From the NCBI GenBank assembly GCA_015519985.1, contig WIAN01000037.1:1-5668 (forward strand): 5,668 nt of DNA, in the 5' to 3' direction. Positions 4,644 through 5,668 of the stretch are shown here, in pieces. Each line of letters begins with the position of its first letter. Within the stretch, counting starts at the first letter, position 1. The position numbers and the translations under genes are program-made. This DNA is from Candidatus Woesearchaeota archaeon. Lineage in GTDB: Archaea > Nanobdellota > Nanobdellia > Woesearchaeales > WAPJ01. A model generated the notes under the pieces. The model was not told the origin of the DNA. It did no database searches and saw only the letters and a list, made by a program, of their open reading frames with translations.

Positions 4644-4987
4644 CCTCAAAATATTTAAGAGAAGATGAAAGTTTAGAAGAAATTTTAAACAAAACACTAA
4701 AATTTTTCGATTATAAAAGAAAATTAAAAAACAAAATAAAAAACAAAAAAGTAAATGAAGAATTATTCTATTTAACTTTAAAATATTCTTCCAGAGAATT
4801 CTTTAACACAATAATACTCTTTTTATCTGCATATCCAAACAGCAGTTATGAAGAAGCACTAACACAACTAATAACTGAAATATACAAACATGGACTAGAA
4901 CCAATAGGATACATAGGAACATCAATAAACGAAATAAAAGAACTTTTTAACGACAACAATATTTTCATGGGAAAAGTAATAGAATAA
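4604..4987 (+). CDS. Start-less C-terminal half of the split gene (-1 frame)
   Basis: This frame is open for 127 codons between TAG 4601-4603 and TAA 4985-4987. It contains no ATG, GTG or TTG except an ATG seven codons from the end of the ORF (4967-4969, followed by GKVIE), so it cannot be an ordinary separate gene. Its codon and residue choices look like genuine coding in this genome. After a Lys-rich entry it reads SKYLREDESLEEILNKTL, then a basic stretch (KRKLKNKIKNKK), a helical hydrophobic segment (FFNTIILFLSAYPNSSYEEAL) and an end with GLEPIGYIGTSINEIKELF. I do not recognise a family. It overlaps the upstream frame by 40 nt across A-runs. It is most likely the rest of the same protein, reached by a -1 ribosomal shift or disconnected by a one-base loss in a homopolymer. 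It converges with rfcS, 12 nt away. Confidence 0.55.
   Translation, partial: KKKRKKSKSFKKLTSKYLREDESLEEILNKTLKFFDYKRKLKNKIKNKKVNEELFYLTLKYSSREFFNTIILFLSAYPNSSYEEALTQLITEIYKHGLEPIGYIGTSINEIKELFNDNNIFMGKVIE
4607..4640 (+). other. A-rich slippery zone joining the two frames
   Basis: Three slippery heptamers are in the register needed for a -1 shift: A-AAA-AAA at 4607-4613, A-AAA-AAT at 4616-4622, and A-AAA-AAT at 4634-4640. The last directly abuts the zero-frame stop TAA 4641-4643. A shift at any of them gives the same 244-residue length. I see no clear stimulatory hairpin downstream. The same homopolymers are also the likeliest place for a single missing A in sequencing or by mutation. Confidence 0.4.
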
Positions 4988-4999
4988 CAATAAAAAACA

Positions 5000-5668
5000 T
5001 TATTCTCCTTCTCTAGTTAAAAAAGCAAGAAAAGCTTCTAATTGTAAAAATTCATCACTACCTTCAACAATTCTAAACTCTGTTTCTGCAAGTTTATCAA
5101 TAAAAAGCATTCTCTTTTTACTATCAATATTCAAATTTAAAAGCTCCTTTTGTATTTGTCTAACAATATCAAAACCAGACAAACCATAATCTAACATGAT
5201 CTTTAACAATTTTTCTCTAGCATTAATAAAATCTCCTTTCAAAGCAGTAAGCAAAGTTTCCTTCAACTCTTTAGGTTTAGCAACAGCAGCAATCTGATAA
5301 ATCAATTCTGAAGTAATATTCTTTTGAACAGCAGCACTACTCTGCAAAATATTCTCTATCTTTCTAGCATCACCTTGAGAAATCTCAATCAAAGCATTAA
5401 CAGCTTCATCATCAATAGAAAGACCTTCATTTTTAACAATCTTATCAATCAACAATTTAACTTCTTCATTAGACAAAGGTTTAAATCTAAAAATAGCACA
5501 TCTACTTTGAATAGGTTCAATAATTTTAGAAGAATAATTACAAGCCAAAATAAACCTGCAAGTATTAGTAAATTGTTCCATAGTCCTTCTTAAAGCTTGT
5601 TGAGCTTCTCTAGTCAAAGCATCAGCTTCATCCAAATAAATAATTTTAAAAGGAACACTACCAATAGG
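5000..5668 (-). CDS. rfcS: Replication factor C small subunit, C-terminal part
   Basis: The visible 222 residues are the C-terminal two thirds of an archaeal clamp-loader small subunit, which loads the PCNA ring onto primed DNA using ATP. Key elements are Walker B with DEAD (YLDEAD, fragment residues 11-16), sensor 1 (N44 in LACNYSSK), the SRC motif carrying the arginine finger (residues 55-57, in IQSRCAIFRF) and sensor 2 (R102 in GDARK). The C-terminal helical collar that joins subunits in the ring follows (about 115-222, for example GLSGFDIVRQIQKELL and the ending EAFLAFLTREGE). Family members have about 315-330 residues, so about 100 residues with the N-terminus and Walker A P-loop lie beyond the right edge. 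The frame is open to the last base. The TTG at 5633-5635 is the Leu of the Walker B motif and not a start. No missing key residue is seen in the part present. It is convergent with the split gene. Confidence 0.95.
   Translation of the reverse strand, partial: PIGSVPFKIIYLDEADALTREAQQALRRTMEQFTNTCRFILACNYSSKIIEPIQSRCAIFRFKPLSNEEVKLLIDKIVKNEGLSIDDEAVNALIEISQGDARKIENILQSSAAVQKNITSELIYQIAAVAKPKELKETLLTALKGDFINAREKLLKIMLDYGLSGFDIVRQIQKELLNLNIDSKKRMLFIDKLAETEFRIVEGSDEFLQLEAFLAFLTREGE

Noticed and set aside
4967..4987. ATG 4967 as the start of a separate gene
   Set aside because: It would give a six-residue peptide. It only shows that the frame 4604-4987 lacks a usable start.
5324..5593. Plus-strand open frame of 89 codons
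   Set aside because: It is antisense to rfcS, whose conserved motifs are unmistakable, and its composition is that of a shadow frame.
5633..5635. TTG as the start of a short RFC protein
   Set aside because: It encodes the Leu of the Walker B motif and the frame continues upstream to the window edge with RFC-like sequence, so the gene is cut and not short.

Overview
The window looks like a piece of a very AT-rich archaeal genome, most likely a DPANN lineage such as Woesearchaeota, Pacearchaeota or a relative. This rests on an archaeal-type clamp-loader small subunit (RfcS), a stand-alone PRC-barrel protein of the archaeal type, Shine-Dalgarno sites matching the archaeal anti-SD (GAGGTGG, GGTGAT), TTTATAAA promoter boxes, and strongly A/T-biased codons. 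The lineage is an inference. No rRNA, tRNA, insertion sequence or CRISPR array is visible.

Layout. On the minus strand, 1-192 is the N-terminal part of an unrecognised protein cut by the window edge. Upstream of it on the same strand is a two-domain lipoprotein (256-1152). A divergent intergenic region leads to a plus-strand pair: a 90-aa membrane protein (1315-1587) and a complete Cas4-family PD-(D/E)XK nuclease (1627-2505). The nuclease runs tail to tail, with a 1-nt gap, into an unrecognised helical protein on the minus strand (2507-3322) whose base composition differs clearly from the nuclease gene. A 237-nt divergent regulatory region (3323-3559) with repeated TATA boxes and a 12-nt palindrome follows. 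It drives a two-gene plus-strand operon: a PRC-barrel protein (3560-3817) and a single-pass membrane protein with a glutamine-rich tail (3828-4118).

The last part holds a gene with its own promoter (4254-4643) that stops after 129 codons. A second, start-less frame in -1 register stays open from 4604 to 4987. Together they would make one 244-aa protein, joined across A-rich slippery runs, so this is a frameshifted gene, a programmed -1 frameshift, or a homopolymer sequencing error. The window ends with the C-terminal two thirds of RfcS on the minus strand (5000-5668).

Functionally, RfcS belongs to DNA replication and the Cas4-like nuclease to DNA end processing. The lipoprotein, the 90-aa protein and the PRC-barrel/anchored-protein pair point to the cell envelope or division. 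There is no clear multi-gene defence or metabolic system. The most notable items are the split reading frame, the solo Cas4-like nuclease and the PRC-barrel operon with its palindromic promoter. No gene-free stretch exceeds 300 bases.
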